Positions 1-15,208 of a stretch of DNA of 64,000 nucleotides are shown here, one piece after another (the stretch's first letter is position 1; every line of letters begins with the position of its first letter). A program made the translations under genes and the position numbers. The stretch lies in the NCBI RefSeq assembly GCF_021432765.1, contig NZ_CP058908.1:2690001-2754000 (forward strand), in the 5' to 3' direction. The stretch is from Pseudomonas phenolilytica (GTDB taxonomy: Bacteria; Pseudomonadota; Gammaproteobacteria; Pseudomonadales; Pseudomonadaceae). Below the pieces are notes generated by a model. It was not told where the DNA came from, did not search any database, and saw only the letters and a program-made list of their open reading frames with translations.

Positions 1-1277
1 TGCGTGCCGTCCTGGGCGGTCGCCCAGATGCGCCGACTTTCGTAGGCATCGGCATCGAAGGGGCCTTCCACCGGGGTTTCCTTGAGCACCTTCTGCGTGC
101 CGTCGGCCAGGGTCAGCTGGCGGATCTGCGCCGGGCGATTCAACGCCTCGTAGCGCAGGCGGATCACCGTGCTGGTGAATTCCAGCGAGTTCTGCACGTG
201 CAGGCTGTAGGCCGCATCGGGCAATTGCAGGCGATAGGGCTGGACGCCCTGCGGCCGCACCTCGATCACCGGCAGGCCGCTCTCGCGCAGGGTCAAAGTG
301 ATTGCCTCGGCGTTCAGGCTGACATCCTCGAGCATCACCGCGTCGTCATGCGGGACCAGCTCCTGCCAGTGCTCGCGGCCCGGCTCGGCCTCGCTGGCGT
401 GATAAAGGGCGAAGTTGATGCCCGCCTGGTTGCTGCGAATCAGCCAGCGCCACTGGCCCTCGTACAGGCCATGATCGGGGAAATATTCGTGGTCTTCCCG
501 GCGCGGCGCCAGGCAGGTCCACCTGCCTTCCGGCTGATCCGCCGACAGCACCCAGGCTTCGCTGGTGGTCTTGCTGTGGGAGAGGATGACCAGCTGGCGG
601 TCGGAGCTGGCGCGGTAGCAATGCACGAAGAAGCGCCCGTCCGGGTCATGATAAACCTCACTGCTGTCGGTTTCGCCGAGGCGATGGCGGTAAATCCTGT
701 GTGGTCGGTGGGTCTCGTCCAGCTCGCCGTAGAACAGGGTCTGGCTGTCGTTGGCCCAGGTCATGCTGCCGTCGCAGTTGTCGAAGGGCAGCTCGCTCAC
801 CGCGCCGCTGGCCAGGTCCTTGACATACAGCTGGTAGATCTCGTCGCCTTCGCGGTCGAGGCTGTAGGCGAGCTTGCTGTGGTCCTGGCTGATGCTGAAG
901 GCGCCCAGCGAGAGGAAGCCGCCACCGGCCAGCTCGTTGGGGTCGAGCAGCAGCTGTTCGGTGCTTTCATCGACGGTCAGCGAACCATCCAGTGGGCGCG
1001 GGCAGCGGTAGTGCCGGGGATACTCGTCCCCAGCGGTGGTGCGCTGGTAGTACAGCCACGGCCCCCACGGCGAGGGCAGTGACAAATCGGTTTCGCGGAT
1101 GCGGCTCTTGATTTCCTGGAACAGGGTTTCGCGCAGTTCGGCTTGATCGGCGAGCTGCTCTTCGAGATAGGCATTCTCCGCCCTGAGATAGGCCAGCACG
1201 TCCTCCGCGTCGCGATTCTCCAGCCAGCGGTAAGGATCGGCGCCTGCATCGGCGCGGGCGATAGGGGCTTGGGACAT
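1..1277 (-). CDS. ptrB: Oligopeptidase B (protease II), N-terminal part, cut by window edge
   Basis: Reading the minus strand from an ATG at 1277 gives about 425 codons with no stop up to the left edge, starting MSQAPIARADAGADPYRWLE. The PYRWLE motif, followed by a long stretch of beta-propeller-like repeats (for example YQLYVKDLASG and DGSMTWANDSQTLFY), is typical of S9A prolyl-oligopeptidase family proteins, and the basic-residue-specific oligopeptidase B is the best match I recognise. The C-terminal alpha/beta-hydrolase domain with the Ser-Asp-His triad lies outside the window. The enzyme is normally cytoplasmic and cleaves peptides after Lys or Arg. It is divergent from fadB, with about 425 bp between them. 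Other S9A members such as prolyl endopeptidase are possible but less likely. Confidence 0.85.
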   Translation of the reverse strand, partial: MSQAPIARADAGADPYRWLENRDAEDVLAYLRAENAYLEEQLADQAELRETLFQEIKSRIRETDLSLPSPWGPWLYYQRTTAGDEYPRHYRCPRPLDGSLTVDESTEQLLLDPNELAGGGFLSLGAFSISQDHSKLAYSLDREGDEIYQLYVKDLASGAVSELPFDNCDGSMTWANDSQTLFYGELDETHRPHRIYRHRLGETDSSEVYHDPDGRFFVHCYRASSDRQLVILSHSKTTSEAWVLSADQPEGRWTCLAPRREDHEYFPDHGLYEGQWRWLIRSNQAGINFALYHASEAEPGREHWQELVPHDDAVMLEDVSLNAEAITLTLRESGLPVIEVRPQGVQPYRLQLPDAAYSLHVQNSLEFTSTVIRLRYEALNRPAQIRQLTLADGTQKVLKETPVEGPFDADAYESRRIWATAQDGT

Positions 1278-5044
<3,767 letters not shown>

Positions 5045-5121
5045 CAGATGCAGATGACTGCGCTAGGCTGACAGCCGCGCCCGCAGGTTCGCGGGGCGGA
5101 TTGTCAGACGGTGCATGGAAG

Positions 5122-5151
5122 CCGGGGCCAAGTGCCCCGGTTTTTCTTTTT
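5122..5151 (+). terminator. Rho-independent terminator after fadBA
   Basis: Perfect 7-bp stem CCGGGGC (5122-5128) and GCCCCGG (5134-5140) with a 5-nt loop, followed directly by TTTTTCTTTTT. It lies after the fadA stop and just before the next gene, so it should end the fadBA transcript. Confidence 0.9.
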
Positions 5152-5170
5152 GTGATGGCAGGGGAAGCGG

Positions 5171-5401
5171 ATGATGCAGGTGGAGCCGGGGCGATATCGC
5201 CACTACAAGGGGCCCGAGTACCGGGTGTTCGCCGTGGCGCGACATTCGGAGACGGAAGAGCCGATGGTGTTCTATCAGGCACTGTACGGTGAATACGGAC
5301 TGTGGGTGCGCCCATTGTCCATGTTCGTCGAGACCGTCGATGTCGATGGCGAAACTGTGCCGCGGTTCGCGCTGATCGAGGCCGAGCCGAGCCGTTACTG
5401 A
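5171..5401 (+). CDS. DUF1653 family small protein
   Basis: A 76-aa protein with the DUF1653 pattern: GRYRHYKGPEYRVFAVARHSETEEPMVFYQALYGEYGLWVRPLSMF. The family is small, cytoplasmic and of unknown function, with an SH3-like fold suspected from its beta-rich sequence. In P. aeruginosa the gene at the equivalent place between fadA and topA (PA3012) belongs to the same family, which supports the call. The start could be 5171 or the next ATG at 5174; GGGGAAG lies just upstream. It follows the fadBA terminator, so it probably has its own promoter. Confidence 0.8.
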   Translation: MMQVEPGRYRHYKGPEYRVFAVARHSETEEPMVFYQALYGEYGLWVRPLSMFVETVDVDGETVPRFALIEAEPSRY

Positions 5402-5647
5402 TGCGTGCGAACGCTTGCTGGCCAGGCTCGGCGCTTGACCTCGTCGCGCTCGCCACTATATATAGCGGTGCCTTTCGGACAGAGTGGCTGTCCTTGCACT
5501 CGTTCATGCGTTCTCGGGCATGCTCGGAAAGCTCATTGAAGCGCGTCGACGACGCTGCCAGCAGTCCGACCTCCGGTCGCCGATTTGCGCGCACCTTGCC
5601 GCAGATACTCGCTCCGTTCACCTCTCGATTCAGGAACTCTGCTCTCC

Positions 5648-8248
5648 ATGGGTAAATCGCTGGTCATCGTGGAATCACCGGCCAAGGCCAAGACAATCAA
5701 CAAGTATTTGGGCAACCAGTACGTGGTGAAGTCGAGTATCGGCCATATCCGCGACCTTCCCACCAGCGGTTCCGCCAGCAAGGAGCCGGCAAAGCGCGGC
5801 AAGGCCGCCGCTGGCGAGACGCCCGCCCTGTCGCCCAAGGAGAAGGCCAAGCGTCAGCTGTTCGCGCGCATGGGCGTCGACCCGGAGCATGACTGGAAGG
5901 CCAAGTACGAGATCCTGCCGGGCAAGGAGAAGGTGATCGAGGAGCTGCGTCGCCTGGCCAAAGAAGCCGATACCATCTATCTCGCGACCGACTTGGATAG
6001 AGAAGGGGAGGCGATCGCCTGGCACCTGCGCGAATCCATCGGCGGCGACGACACCCGCTACAAGCGCGTGGTATTCAACGAAATCACCAAGAAGGCGATC
6101 CAGGAGGCGTTCGCGCAGCCCGGCGAACTCGACATCAATCGCGTCAATGCCCAGCAAGCCCGACGTTTCCTCGACCGCGTGGTCGGTTACATGGTGTCCC
6201 CGCTCCTGTGGGCGAAGATTGCTCGCGGCCTGTCCGCCGGTCGGGTGCAATCGGTGGCGGTGAAGCTGGTTGTGGAGCGCGAGCGTGAAATCCGCGCCTT
6301 CGTGCCGGAAGAATACTGGGAAGTGCATGCCGACCTGGCGACCACGCAGCAGGCTAAGGTGCGCTTCGAGGTGGCCCGCCAGAACGGTGAGGCATTCAAA
6401 CCACTGAACGAGGCGCAGGCCACCGCAGCGCTGGAGAAACTCAAGAGCTCGAGCTACCGCGTCAGCAAGCGCGAGGACAAGCCGACCTCCAGCAAGCCAT
6501 CGGCGCCGTTCATCACCTCGACCCTGCAGCAGGCTGCGAGCAACCGCCTCGGCTTCGGCGTGAAGAAGACCATGATGATGGCGCAGCGGCTCTACGAGGC
6601 GGGCTACATCACCTACATGCGTACCGACTCGACCAACCTCTCGGCCGACGCCATCGCCATGGTACGTGGCTTTATCGAGAGCGAGTTCGGTGGCAAGTAC
6701 CTGCCCGAGAAGGCCAATGTCTATTCGAGCAAGGAGGGCGCGCAGGAGGCGCACGAGGCGATCCGCCCGTCTGATGTCAATCTGCGCCCCAACCAGCTTT
6801 CGGGAATGGAGCGCGATGCCGAGCGCCTTTACGAGCTGATCTGGCGCCAGTTCGTGGCTTGCCAGATGCCGCCGGCCCAGTACCTGTCCACCAGCGTCAC
6901 GGCAACGGCCGGCGAGTTCGAGCTGCGTGCCAAGGGCCGCATTCTCAAGTTCGACGGCTACACCAAGGTCATGCCGCAGCAGAGCAAGGCCGGCGAGGAC
7001 GACGTGCTCCCGGATATGCAGCAGGGCGAAGCGCTGGCGCTGCTCAAGCTCGACCCGAGCCAGCACTTCACCAAGCCACCCGCGCGCTACTCGGAAGCCA
7101 GCCTGGTCAAGGAGATGGAGAAGCGTGGTATCGGTCGTCCGTCCACTTATGCGGCGATCATTTCCACGATTCAGGATCGCGGCTACGTCTCGCTGCACAA
7201 CCGCCGCTTCTATTCGGAAAAGATGGGCGACATCGTCACCGAACGCCTTTCCGAGAGCTTCGAGAACCTGATGGACTACGGCTTCACCGCCGGCATGGAA
7301 GAGCATCTGGACGACGTCGCGCAGGGCGAGCGCGAATGGAAGCACGTGCTCGATGAGTTCTATGGCGACTTCAAACGCAAGCTCGAGCAGGCGGAGGGCA
7401 GCGAGAACGGCATGCGCGCCAACCAGCCAACCCTGACCGACATTCCCTGCAAGGTCTGCGGCCGGCCGATGATGATCCGCACCGCGTCCACCGGCGTGTT
7501 CCTCGGCTGCTCTGGCTACAGCCTTCCGCCCAAGGAACGCTGCAAGTCGACGATCAACCTCGTGCCTGGTGACGAGATCGCTGCAGATGACGAGGGTGAA
7601 TCAGAATCCCTGGTACTGCTGGGCAAGCATCGCTGTCCGATCTGCAGCACGGCGATGGATGCCTATTTGCTCGATGAGAAGCGCAAGCTGCATATCTGCG
7701 GTAACAACCCCGATTGCTCGGGCTACGAGATCGAGGAAGGCCAATACCGGATCAAGGGCTACGAAGGCCCAAGCCTGGAATGCGACAAGTGCGGCAGCGA
7801 GATGCAGCTCAAGACCGGTCGTTTCGGCAAATTCTTCGGCTGCACCAACGCCGAATGTAAGAACACTCGTAAGCTGCTGAAGAACGGCGAGCCGGCGCCG
7901 CCGAAGATGGATGCTGTGAAGATGCCGGAGCTACGTTGCGAGAAAGTTGACGACACCTACGTACTGCGTGACGGTGCATCGGGGCTGTTCCTGGCCGCCA
8001 GCCAGTTTCCGAAGAACCGCGAGACACGTGCTCCGCTGGTGAAGGAGCTGATCCCGCACCGTGACGAGATCGATCCGAAGTACCACTTCCTGCTGGACGC
8101 ACCGCAGCAGGACGCAGAAGGTCGCCCGACGGTGATCCGCTTCAGCCGCAAAACCAAGGAGCAGTACGTGCAATCGGAAGTCGACGGCAAGCCGACCGGC
8201 TGGAAGGCCTTCTTCGTCGGCGGTAAGTGGAAGGTCGAGGAGAAGTAA
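5648..8248 (+). CDS. topA: DNA topoisomerase I (type IA)
   Basis: Relaxes negatively supercoiled DNA. The TOPRIM domain is at the N-terminus ([14 protein letters not shown], then the acidic [13 protein letters not shown]). The catalytic tyrosine is in [11 protein letters not shown], at about residue 323. The C-terminal third contains C4 zinc-ribbon repeats, with CX2C pairs such as CKVCGRP, CPICSTA and CDKCGSE. The length of 866 aa matches pseudomonad TopA. The ATG at 5648 starts [13 protein letters not shown], the conserved N-terminus; an in-frame ATG 63 bp earlier would add an unconserved extension. The upstream gap of about 246 bp presumably contains the promoter. Confidence 0.97.
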   Translation: MGKSLVIVESPAKAKTINKYLGNQYVVKSSIGHIRDLPTSGSASKEPAKRGKAAAGETPALSPKEKAKRQLFARMGVDPEHDWKAKYEILPGKEKVIEELRRLAKEADTIYLATDLDREGEAIAWHLRESIGGDDTRYKRVVFNEITKKAIQEAFAQPGELDINRVNAQQARRFLDRVVGYMVSPLLWAKIARGLSAGRVQSVAVKLVVEREREIRAFVPEEYWEVHADLATTQQAKVRFEVARQNGEAFKPLNEAQATAALEKLKSSSYRVSKREDKPTSSKPSAPFITSTLQQAASNRLGFGVKKTMMMAQRLYEAGYITYMRTDSTNLSADAIAMVRGFIESEFGGKYLPEKANVYSSKEGAQEAHEAIRPSDVNLRPNQLSGMERDAERLYELIWRQFVACQMPPAQYLSTSVTATAGEFELRAKGRILKFDGYTKVMPQQSKAGEDDVLPDMQQGEALALLKLDPSQHFTKPPARYSEASLVKEMEKRGIGRPSTYAAIISTIQDRGYVSLHNRRFYSEKMGDIVTERLSESFENLMDYGFTAGMEEHLDDVAQGEREWKHVLDEFYGDFKRKLEQAEGSENGMRANQPTLTDIPCKVCGRPMMIRTASTGVFLGCSGYSLPPKERCKSTINLVPGDEIAADDEGESESLVLLGKHRCPICSTAMDAYLLDEKRKLHICGNNPDCSGYEIEEGQYRIKGYEGPSLECDKCGSEMQLKTGRFGKFFGCTNAECKNTRKLLKNGEPAPPKMDAVKMPELRCEKVDDTYVLRDGASGLFLAASQFPKNRETRAPLVKELIPHRDEIDPKYHFLLDAPQQDAEGRPTVIRFSRKTKEQYVQSEVDGKPTGWKAFFVGGKWKVEEK

Positions 8249-8388
8249 CGCACGCCGCTGCGACGATGCGCTTGCAGATACCGTCCGACTAGGCGGTGTC
8301 TGCGGCTGTTGAGCTCTGCCTGTAGCGCTGGCGTTGACGGGCGGCAGAGTTCATTCTTGCAGTTTCCCGACATTCGGAGAGCGCCCAC

Positions 8389-8907
8389 ATGGCTCACGAG
8401 CTCTACACCCGGACCAATCAGAAAATCTACTTCGCTGGTCTGTCGCTGGATAGTTGGCGCAAGGCCGAAGCATCGGGCTCGCTGAATGCGCAGGGGCTGA
8501 TCCAGGCCGAGCGTGAGGCGAGCCTGTTCCATCTCTACGGCGCCCTGCTGGGGCTGTGTCATGAAATTGCCGGCTACTACCGCTCGCCTGGCGCCGGTGC
8601 GTCGCGGGTCGAACTGATTCTCTCGCGCTCGGTTCTCGACGCAGCGCCGAGTCCGGAGCTGGCCGAGCTGGTGGAACTGGCCGAGCAGGGGGAAACCTGG
8701 CTGGCCAGCCTGTTGCAAGCCTACGTGGCGCTATTCGAGCCGCCGCGTGCGCCGGCAAAGGTTAAATCCGATCCACGCCAGCCATTGATCGAGGCCGTCA
8801 GCCTCGACGAGCCGGAGCCCGCCCTGACCCGTGAGGAACTGGAGCTCTGGCGACAGAACCTGAAGAGTCTGGCCTTGCGCTTTCGCGAGTCGCTGACCGA
8901 GTGGTGA
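8389..8907 (+). CDS. DUF6586 family protein (PA3010-like)
   Basis: A 172-aa soluble, helix-rich protein, MAHELYTRTNQKIYFAGLSL onward, ending in an acidic region and ALRFRESLTEW. I recognise it as the conserved pseudomonad protein found immediately after topA (PA3010 in P. aeruginosa), now called DUF6586. No catalytic motif, signal peptide or membrane segment is visible. Its function is unknown. The gene lies 140 bp after topA in the same direction and converges with the EamA transporter gene, leaving only 15 bp between the two stops. Confidence 0.75.
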   Translation: MAHELYTRTNQKIYFAGLSLDSWRKAEASGSLNAQGLIQAEREASLFHLYGALLGLCHEIAGYYRSPGAGASRVELILSRSVLDAAPSPELAELVELAEQGETWLASLLQAYVALFEPPRAPAKVKSDPRQPLIEAVSLDEPEPALTREELELWRQNLKSLALRFRESLTEW

Positions 8908-8922
8908 GCGGGCGCTTCCACA

Positions 8923-9768
8923 TCATGCCGCTTCTGGCTTGCGAGTCAGCATGACCAGGGCAATGCCGCAGAGAATTGCCGTGCCGGCGATCAGCAGGCG
9001 GTCCGTCAGTGCTTCGCCAAGCAGCAACGCGCCGGCAAGGGCGGTCAACAGTGGCACGCTCAGTTGCACGCTGGCGGCCTGGATCGCCGTTAGACCGGGT
9101 AACGCCGAATACCAGATGGCGTAGCCGACACCAGAGGCCAGAGCGCCCGAGAGCAGCGCGTAAATCAGGCCTGGGATATCCCACTGCAATTGATTCCAGC
9201 CCGCCAGGCTCAGCAGGATGCCCAGCGGCACCGCTCGCATGAAGTTGCCGGCGGTGGCATTCAGCGGATTGACGGTCCCGCGTCCCCGCAGGGAATAGAT
9301 TCCCCAGGCGACTCCGGAGGCCAGCATAAGCAGCGCAGCATGCCATGACGGCGCGCTACTCCCCGGCAGCAGCAGAAATACCAAGCCGCCCAGCGCCAGG
9401 ATCAGGCCAACGATCTGCCAGTGGCCGAATCGCTCGCCACGTATCAGCCCCCAGACGATCATGCTCAGCTGCACGGCGCCGAATAGCAGCAGCGCGCCGG
9501 TGCCGGCGTCGAGATGCAGATAGGCGAACGAGAACGCTGCGGCGTACACGAACAAGGCCGCGGCACCGTACCAGTCACCGTCCGGTATCGCGCGGCGTTC
9601 CCGTCGCAACATCAGAAACCAGAGTGTCAGCGCACCGCCAAGCAGGCGTACGCCGGTGAAGCTGGCGGGGTCTATGGCGGTGTCTCGCAAGGCGATCCGG
9701 CACAGCAGCGAATTGCCGGCGAAGGCGAACATGGCCAAGGTAGTAAGCAGCAGAATGCGGGGCGTCAT
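8923..9768 (-). CDS. EamA/DMT-family inner-membrane transporter
   Basis: A 281-aa very hydrophobic protein with about ten predicted transmembrane segments arranged as two EamA repeats, the classic drug/metabolite transporter architecture. The N-terminus MTPRILLLTTLAMFAFAGNS and the segment DPASFTGVRLLGGALTLWF are typical of the first repeat. The ATG at 9768 starts directly at the first membrane helix; a longer reading from 9858 adds an unlikely polar tail. The substrate cannot be told from sequence; amino acids or small metabolites are usual for the family. It is divergent from the small conserved gene at 9940. Confidence 0.8.
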   Translation of the reverse strand: MTPRILLLTTLAMFAFAGNSLLCRIALRDTAIDPASFTGVRLLGGALTLWFLMLRRERRAIPDGDWYGAAALFVYAAAFSFAYLHLDAGTGALLLFGAVQLSMIVWGLIRGERFGHWQIVGLILALGGLVFLLLPGSSAPSWHAALLMLASGVAWGIYSLRGRGTVNPLNATAGNFMRAVPLGILLSLAGWNQLQWDIPGLIYALLSGALASGVGYAIWYSALPGLTAIQAASVQLSVPLLTALAGALLLGEALTDRLLIAGTAILCGIALVMLTRKPEAA

Positions 9769-9939
9769 GGATACTCGGCCTGTTCTTGGTGTGTTGTGCC
9801 GGGCGGTGTCGGTTCGGGCAATGCTACGTCCTGGACCGCCACCATGAAACCCGGCCATGGCGGGTTGGCCTGTTGCCTGAAGGCTGCCCCGTCGATAGTC
9901 GACTGGTACAATGCGCGCCTTTCTCGGAGAGCTGATCGA

Positions 9940-10179
9940 ATGCCTACCTCGTTTCTGGAAATTGTCGAGCTACCTGACGGCCGCATCGTCCTGCGCCGTG
10001 CCGAAGACGAAGAGGTGCTGGTGACGCTGGATTTCTCCGACGACGCGAAACTCTTTCTGCAGGGCCAGCATGTGGAGATCGCCAAGGCGATGTTCAACGT
10101 GGGTGTGCAGATGGCTGGACGCATGTCAGAAGGTGAGGGCGAGATCGAGTACGAGGATGAGCCGCGGGTACTGCACTGA
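9940..10179 (+). CDS. Small conserved protein (PA3009-like)
   Basis: A 79-aa acidic protein, MPTSFLEIVELPDGRIVLRR, ending EDEPRVLH. The ATG at 9940 is preceded by GGAGAG at the correct distance. Sequence and place (beside sulA) agree with the conserved pseudomonad hypothetical protein PA3009. No domain of known function is visible: it looks like a small cytoplasmic alpha/beta protein. It converges with sulA, 57 bp apart. Confidence 0.75.
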   Translation: MPTSFLEIVELPDGRIVLRRAEDEEVLVTLDFSDDAKLFLQGQHVEIAKAMFNVGVQMAGRMSEGEGEIEYEDEPRVLH

Positions 10180-10236
10180 GCGAGGTGGGGGTGTAGCGGG
10201 GGGGATTCGGCACGATCCATGTGCCTTTCGGGACTA

Positions 10237-10704
10237 CTAGCGGCCTAGGCGAATGTTGAGACTCTGAGTGTTGCCCTGGCTGGCGGCGCTATGCAACCTG
10301 CTGCGCATGCGGGCATCCATGTGAGCAAACCAGCTGACGACGGTGTGGCTGCAGCCGGAAGTCAGCGCCTTGCAGGTCAGCTCCAGCGCGCCCTGAATAC
10401 CGCGCGGTTGCAGCAGGATGATGCGTTCGCGATTCAGTCCGGTTTCGCGTAGCCACTGGGACGACAGAAATGCCGGAGGGGCGACCAGCGTGAGCCAGCG
10501 GCTGTCGGGAGCATCGCTGAGTTCGCGCAGCATGGGGGCGAGTAGCAGCCGACAATGCTCGCTGTTGCCGCTCAGGCTCAACTCACTCAGGCGCTCGAGT
10601 TGCGGCGGCGCTGGTTCGGCGAGAAAGGGCGGCATGCCATGAGCGATCAGTCCCTCGAAGAGGGACAGCTGCGGCCTGGTGTTTGGTGTGGGGAGGTACT
10701 GCAT
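10237..10704 (-). CDS. sulA: SOS cell division inhibitor SulA
   Basis: A 155-aa SulA-family protein. The core VVPPAF-like segment reads WLTLVAPPAFLSSQWLRETG, followed by GLNRERIILLQPRG and the conserved SCTVVSWF-like stretch SGCSHTVVSWF. SulA binds FtsZ and blocks septum formation during SOS. It lies 10 bp downstream of lexA on the same strand, an operon order typical of pseudomonads, so it is induced from the lexA promoter and its two LexA boxes. The N-terminal 25 residues are variable, as in other SulA proteins. Confidence 0.93.
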   Translation of the reverse strand: MQYLPTPNTRPQLSLFEGLIAHGMPPFLAEPAPPQLERLSELSLSGNSEHCRLLLAPMLRELSDAPDSRWLTLVAPPAFLSSQWLRETGLNRERIILLQPRGIQGALELTCKALTSGCSHTVVSWFAHMDARMRSRLHSAASQGNTQSLNIRLGR

Positions 10705-10714
10705 CGAACGTCTC

Positions 10715-11323
10715 CTAGCGGCGTATCACGCCGACACTCAAGCCCTCGATCACGAAGTCTTCATGTTCGAGATCCACTTCGATAGGTGCGAACTCGGGGT
10801 TTTCCGCCAGCAACCAGACCTTGTCACCTTCGCGCTTGAGGCGCTTGACGGTAACCTCTTCGCCGACCCGTGCGACGACGACCTGGCCGTTGCGCGCGTC
10901 GCGGGTGCTGTGGACTGCCAGCAAGTCGCCATCGATGATGCCGATGTCCTTCATGCTCATGCCACGTACCCGCAGCAGGTAGTCGGCGCGCGGGTGGAAA
11001 AAGTCCGGATTGATCTGGCAGGACTCCTCGACATGCTGTTGCGCCAGGATCGGTGCGCCTGCTGCCACCCGGCCGATGATCGGCAGGCTGCCTTCCTGCG
11101 CAGCGGGCTCGAAGTCCGGGATGCGTATCCCGCGCGAGGCGCCGGGCGTCATCTCGATTGCGCCCTTGCGCGCCAGCGCTTTGAGATGTTCCTCGGCGGC
11201 GTTGGGGGACTTGAAGCCGAGCTCCTGTGCAATCTCGGCGCGCGTCGGCGGGTAGCCGTGGTCTTCCAGGCAGCGCTTGATGAAGGCGAGGATTTCCGAC
11301 TGGCGGGGCGTCAGCTTGATCAT
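10715..11323 (-). CDS. lexA: LexA repressor
   Basis: The SOS repressor, S24 self-cleaving protease, 202 aa as in E. coli. The N-terminal winged helix reads [20 protein letters not shown] and [21 protein letters not shown]. The cleavage site is the Ala-Gly in [14 protein letters not shown]; the catalytic Ser is in [12 protein letters not shown] and the catalytic Lys in [12 protein letters not shown]. It is cotranscribed with sulA. Two LexA boxes occur immediately upstream, giving autoregulation. Confidence 0.98.
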   Translation of the reverse strand: MIKLTPRQSEILAFIKRCLEDHGYPPTRAEIAQELGFKSPNAAEEHLKALARKGAIEMTPGASRGIRIPDFEPAAQEGSLPIIGRVAAGAPILAQQHVEESCQINPDFFHPRADYLLRVRGMSMKDIGIIDGDLLAVHSTRDARNGQVVVARVGEEVTVKRLKREGDKVWLLAENPEFAPIEVDLEHEDFVIEGLSVGVIRR

Positions 11324-11331
11324 GGCGGTCT

Positions 11332-11366
11332 CTGTTCTTTTATACAGTGACTGGGATTATATACAG
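11332..11366 (-). promoter_or_regulatory. Two tandem LexA boxes upstream of lexA-sulA
   Basis: Two 16-bp SOS operators read on the plus strand as CTGTTCTTTTATACAG (11332-11347) and CTGGGATTATATACAG (11351-11366); on the minus strand both begin CTGTATA. Each matches the CTGT-N8-ACAG consensus, the second with one change (CTGG). Their starts are 19 bp apart and the first ends 9 bp before the lexA start codon, the double-operator layout expected of an autoregulated lexA promoter. Confidence 0.93.
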
Positions 11367-11473
11367 TGATCGGGTGTTGGCAACGAGTTCTGCGAGCATT
11401 CGATCGCGACGGCCGTGAATGCGAAGATGAGCTAGGCGCCACGCCGCTTTCATGGTTGACTTGGCTATTGGCT

Positions 11474-11487
11474 GAAACGTAAGTTTC
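11474..11487 (+). promoter_or_regulatory. PsrA operator upstream of psrA
   Basis: The palindrome GAAACGTAAGTTTC has the GAAAC-N4-GTTTC form of PsrA-binding sites. It lies 28 bp before the psrA start codon, in the place expected for autorepression. A fatty-acyl ligand would release it. Confidence 0.8.
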
Positions 11488-11514
11488 AAACAGATGTTCG
11501 TCATTGGAGGGGGC

Positions 11515-12222
11515 ATGGCGCAGTCCGAGACAGTCGAGCGCATTTTGGATGCAGCGGAACAGCTGTTCGCTGAAAAAGGCTTCGCTGAGACTTCGCTTCG
11601 CCTGATCACCAGCAAGGCCGGCGTAAACCTGGCGGCGGTGAATTATCACTTCGGTTCGAAGAAGGCGCTGATTCAGGCAGTTTTCTCACGCTTTCTCGGC
11701 CCCTTCTGCGCCAGCCTGGAACGCGAGCTGGATCGCCGCGAGTCGATTTCCGATAAGCCGGATACGCTCGAAGAGCTGCTGGAAATACTGGTGGAGCAGG
11801 CCCTGGCGGTTAAACCGCGCAGCGGCGACGACCTGTCGATTTTCATGCGCCTGCTCGGACTTTCCTTCAGCCAGAGCCAGGGCCATCTGCGGCGCTACCT
11901 CGAAGATATGTACGGCAAGGTATTCCGTCGCTACATGCTGCGTGTGCATGAGGCCGCGCCGAACATTCCACCGATTGAGCTGTTCTGGCGCGTGCATTTC
12001 ATGCTCGGTGCGGCGGCGTTCAGCATGTCCGGGATCAAGGCACTTCGCGCGATTGCCGAGAATGACTTCGGTGCCCGGACTTCGATCGAGCAGATCATGC
12101 GGATGATGGTGCCGTTCCTGGCGGCTGGCATGCGGGCCGAGAGCGGTGTGGCAGATGCTGCGCTGGCCGAGGCCCAGCCCAAGGGCAGGCGCAACGCCGT
12201 AGCCGTGCCGGCGAAGGGGTGA
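11515..12222 (+). CDS. psrA: TetR-family regulator PsrA
   Basis: A long-chain fatty-acid-responsive TetR regulator that represses beta-oxidation genes and activates rpoS in pseudomonads. The N-terminal HTH reads MAQSETVERILDAAEQLFAE, then SLRLITSKAGVNLAAVNYHFGSK with the typical NYHFGSK recognition end; the C-terminal ligand domain is about 170 residues. The start at 11515 follows GGAGGGGGC and gives the known PsrA N-terminus; the ATG at 11494 would add MFVIGGG. Protein length 235 aa. It is divergent from lexA, with its own operator between. fadBA is likely one of its targets. Confidence 0.93.
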   Translation: MAQSETVERILDAAEQLFAEKGFAETSLRLITSKAGVNLAAVNYHFGSKKALIQAVFSRFLGPFCASLERELDRRESISDKPDTLEELLEILVEQALAVKPRSGDDLSIFMRLLGLSFSQSQGHLRRYLEDMYGKVFRRYMLRVHEAAPNIPPIELFWRVHFMLGAAAFSMSGIKALRAIAENDFGARTSIEQIMRMMVPFLAAGMRAESGVADAALAEAQPKGRRNAVAVPAKG

Positions 12223-12261
12223 GGTGCTAGGCGCCAGATCCTTCGTTTAAGCTAGTCGCCC

Positions 12262-12798
12262 ATGACCCATCTCGATTGTTTGTACATCTCCCTCGCCGAC
12301 CAGCAGCTCTATGGCTTTGCCGACGGGAAGCTGCGTTGCCGCTTTGCGGTATCCACTGCCCTTAATGGCGCCGGCGAGCGCAACGGCTCGGGTTGCACGC
12401 CGCGTGGCCGGCATCAGGTGCGTGCGCGTATCGGTGGCGGTCTGCCGCTTGGTGCGGTGCTGCGTGGCCGGCGCTGGACCGGAGAAATTTGGTCGGCCGA
12501 GCTTCACGAGCGTTTTCCCGGGCGCGACTGGATTCTGAGCCGAATTCTCTGGCTGAGTGGTTGCGAGATCGGCCGTAATCGGCTCGGCGATGTCGATACC
12601 TTTCGCCGCTACATCTATCTGCACGGCACGCCTGATTGCGAACCCATGGGCGTTCCGCTGTCGCACGGTTGCATTCGTATGCGCAATGTCGATCTGGCCC
12701 GGCTGTTCGAGCAGGTGCCGCTGCATTGCCCCGTCCACATAGAAGAACGCGCCCGCCCGGAATGGGCAAGCGCCGAACTTGCTCAAGGATTTATCTGA
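12262..12798 (+). CDS. L,D-transpeptidase (YkuD family)
   Basis: A 178-aa protein with the YkuD/ErfK catalytic signature: HGTPDCEPMGVPLSHGCIRM, holding the conserved His and, in SHGCIRM, the nucleophilic Cys (about residue 135). Such enzymes cross-link peptidoglycan between diaminopimelate residues or attach proteins to it. There is no obvious signal peptide: the N-terminus MTHLDCLYISLADQQLYGF runs straight into the catalytic domain, so export is unclear. It ends 3 bp before nagZ, so the two cell-wall genes are coupled. Confidence 0.88.
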   Translation: MTHLDCLYISLADQQLYGFADGKLRCRFAVSTALNGAGERNGSGCTPRGRHQVRARIGGGLPLGAVLRGRRWTGEIWSAELHERFPGRDWILSRILWLSGCEIGRNRLGDVDTFRRYIYLHGTPDCEPMGVPLSHGCIRMRNVDLARLFEQVPLHCPVHIEERARPEWASAELAQGFI

Positions 12799-12801
12799 CC
12801 C

Positions 12802-14563
<1,762 letters not shown>

Positions 14564-14700
14564 AGACCGACATGCCAAACGAGGTCGCGGACGGAAACCG
14601 GCCTGTCATCCAAATGTAGGAAACTGCCTTCTTTTATGGTCGCTCCCCGTTGCGGCCCAAGCGCCGCTTGCTACACTGAGCCGTCTTTTGGAGTACCGGT

Positions 14701-15198
14701 ATGCTTTGCCCGCCACGAATAACAAGAACGCTAAACACCGTGGTTCTGCTGGGTCTTTTCAGCCTGCTGAGCGGTTGCTCCACCTGGTTCGGCGCCGAGT
14801 TTCGCGATCCGCGCGTCGAGCTGACGAAGGTCGAGATCATCAAGGCTCGGCTGCTGGAACAACAGTTTCTGCTGCGCTTTCGCATCGACAATCCCAACGA
14901 CCGCAGTTTGCCGGTACGCGGGCTCGTCTATACCGTACACCTGAACGATGTCGAGCTGGCGAGCGGCGAGTCCAGCGGCTGGCTGACAGTGCCGGCCAAC
15001 GGCTTCGACTATTACGAAGTGCCGGTGCATACCAACCTGTGGCGGCACATGAAATACATCGTGCGCCTGCTGGAAAAGCCTGATCGGCCGATCCGCTATC
15101 GCTTCGACGGCGAGATCAAGACCGGCCTGATGTTCGGCCGCAAGGTGCATGTCGCGAGCAATGGCGAGATAATCCCCGGCAACTTCATCCCTGAGTAG
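14701..15198 (+). CDS. LEA type 2 (WHy domain) lipoprotein
   Basis: A 165-aa protein with a hydrophobic signal peptide ending in the lipobox LLSGC (Cys at about residue 26), so a lipoprotein. The mature part has the immunoglobulin-like LEA14/WHy domain pattern: [40 protein letters not shown] and [13 protein letters not shown]. Homologs are periplasmic and linked to desiccation or stress tolerance, with no firm molecular role. It is followed closely by the SEC-C gene (10 bp), suggesting one transcript. Confidence 0.8.
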   Translation: MLCPPRITRTLNTVVLLGLFSLLSGCSTWFGAEFRDPRVELTKVEIIKARLLEQQFLLRFRIDNPNDRSLPVRGLVYTVHLNDVELASGESSGWLTVPANGFDYYEVPVHTNLWRHMKYIVRLLEKPDRPIRYRFDGEIKTGLMFGRKVHVASNGEIIPGNFIPE

Positions 15199-15208
15199 TA
15201 GACGCAAC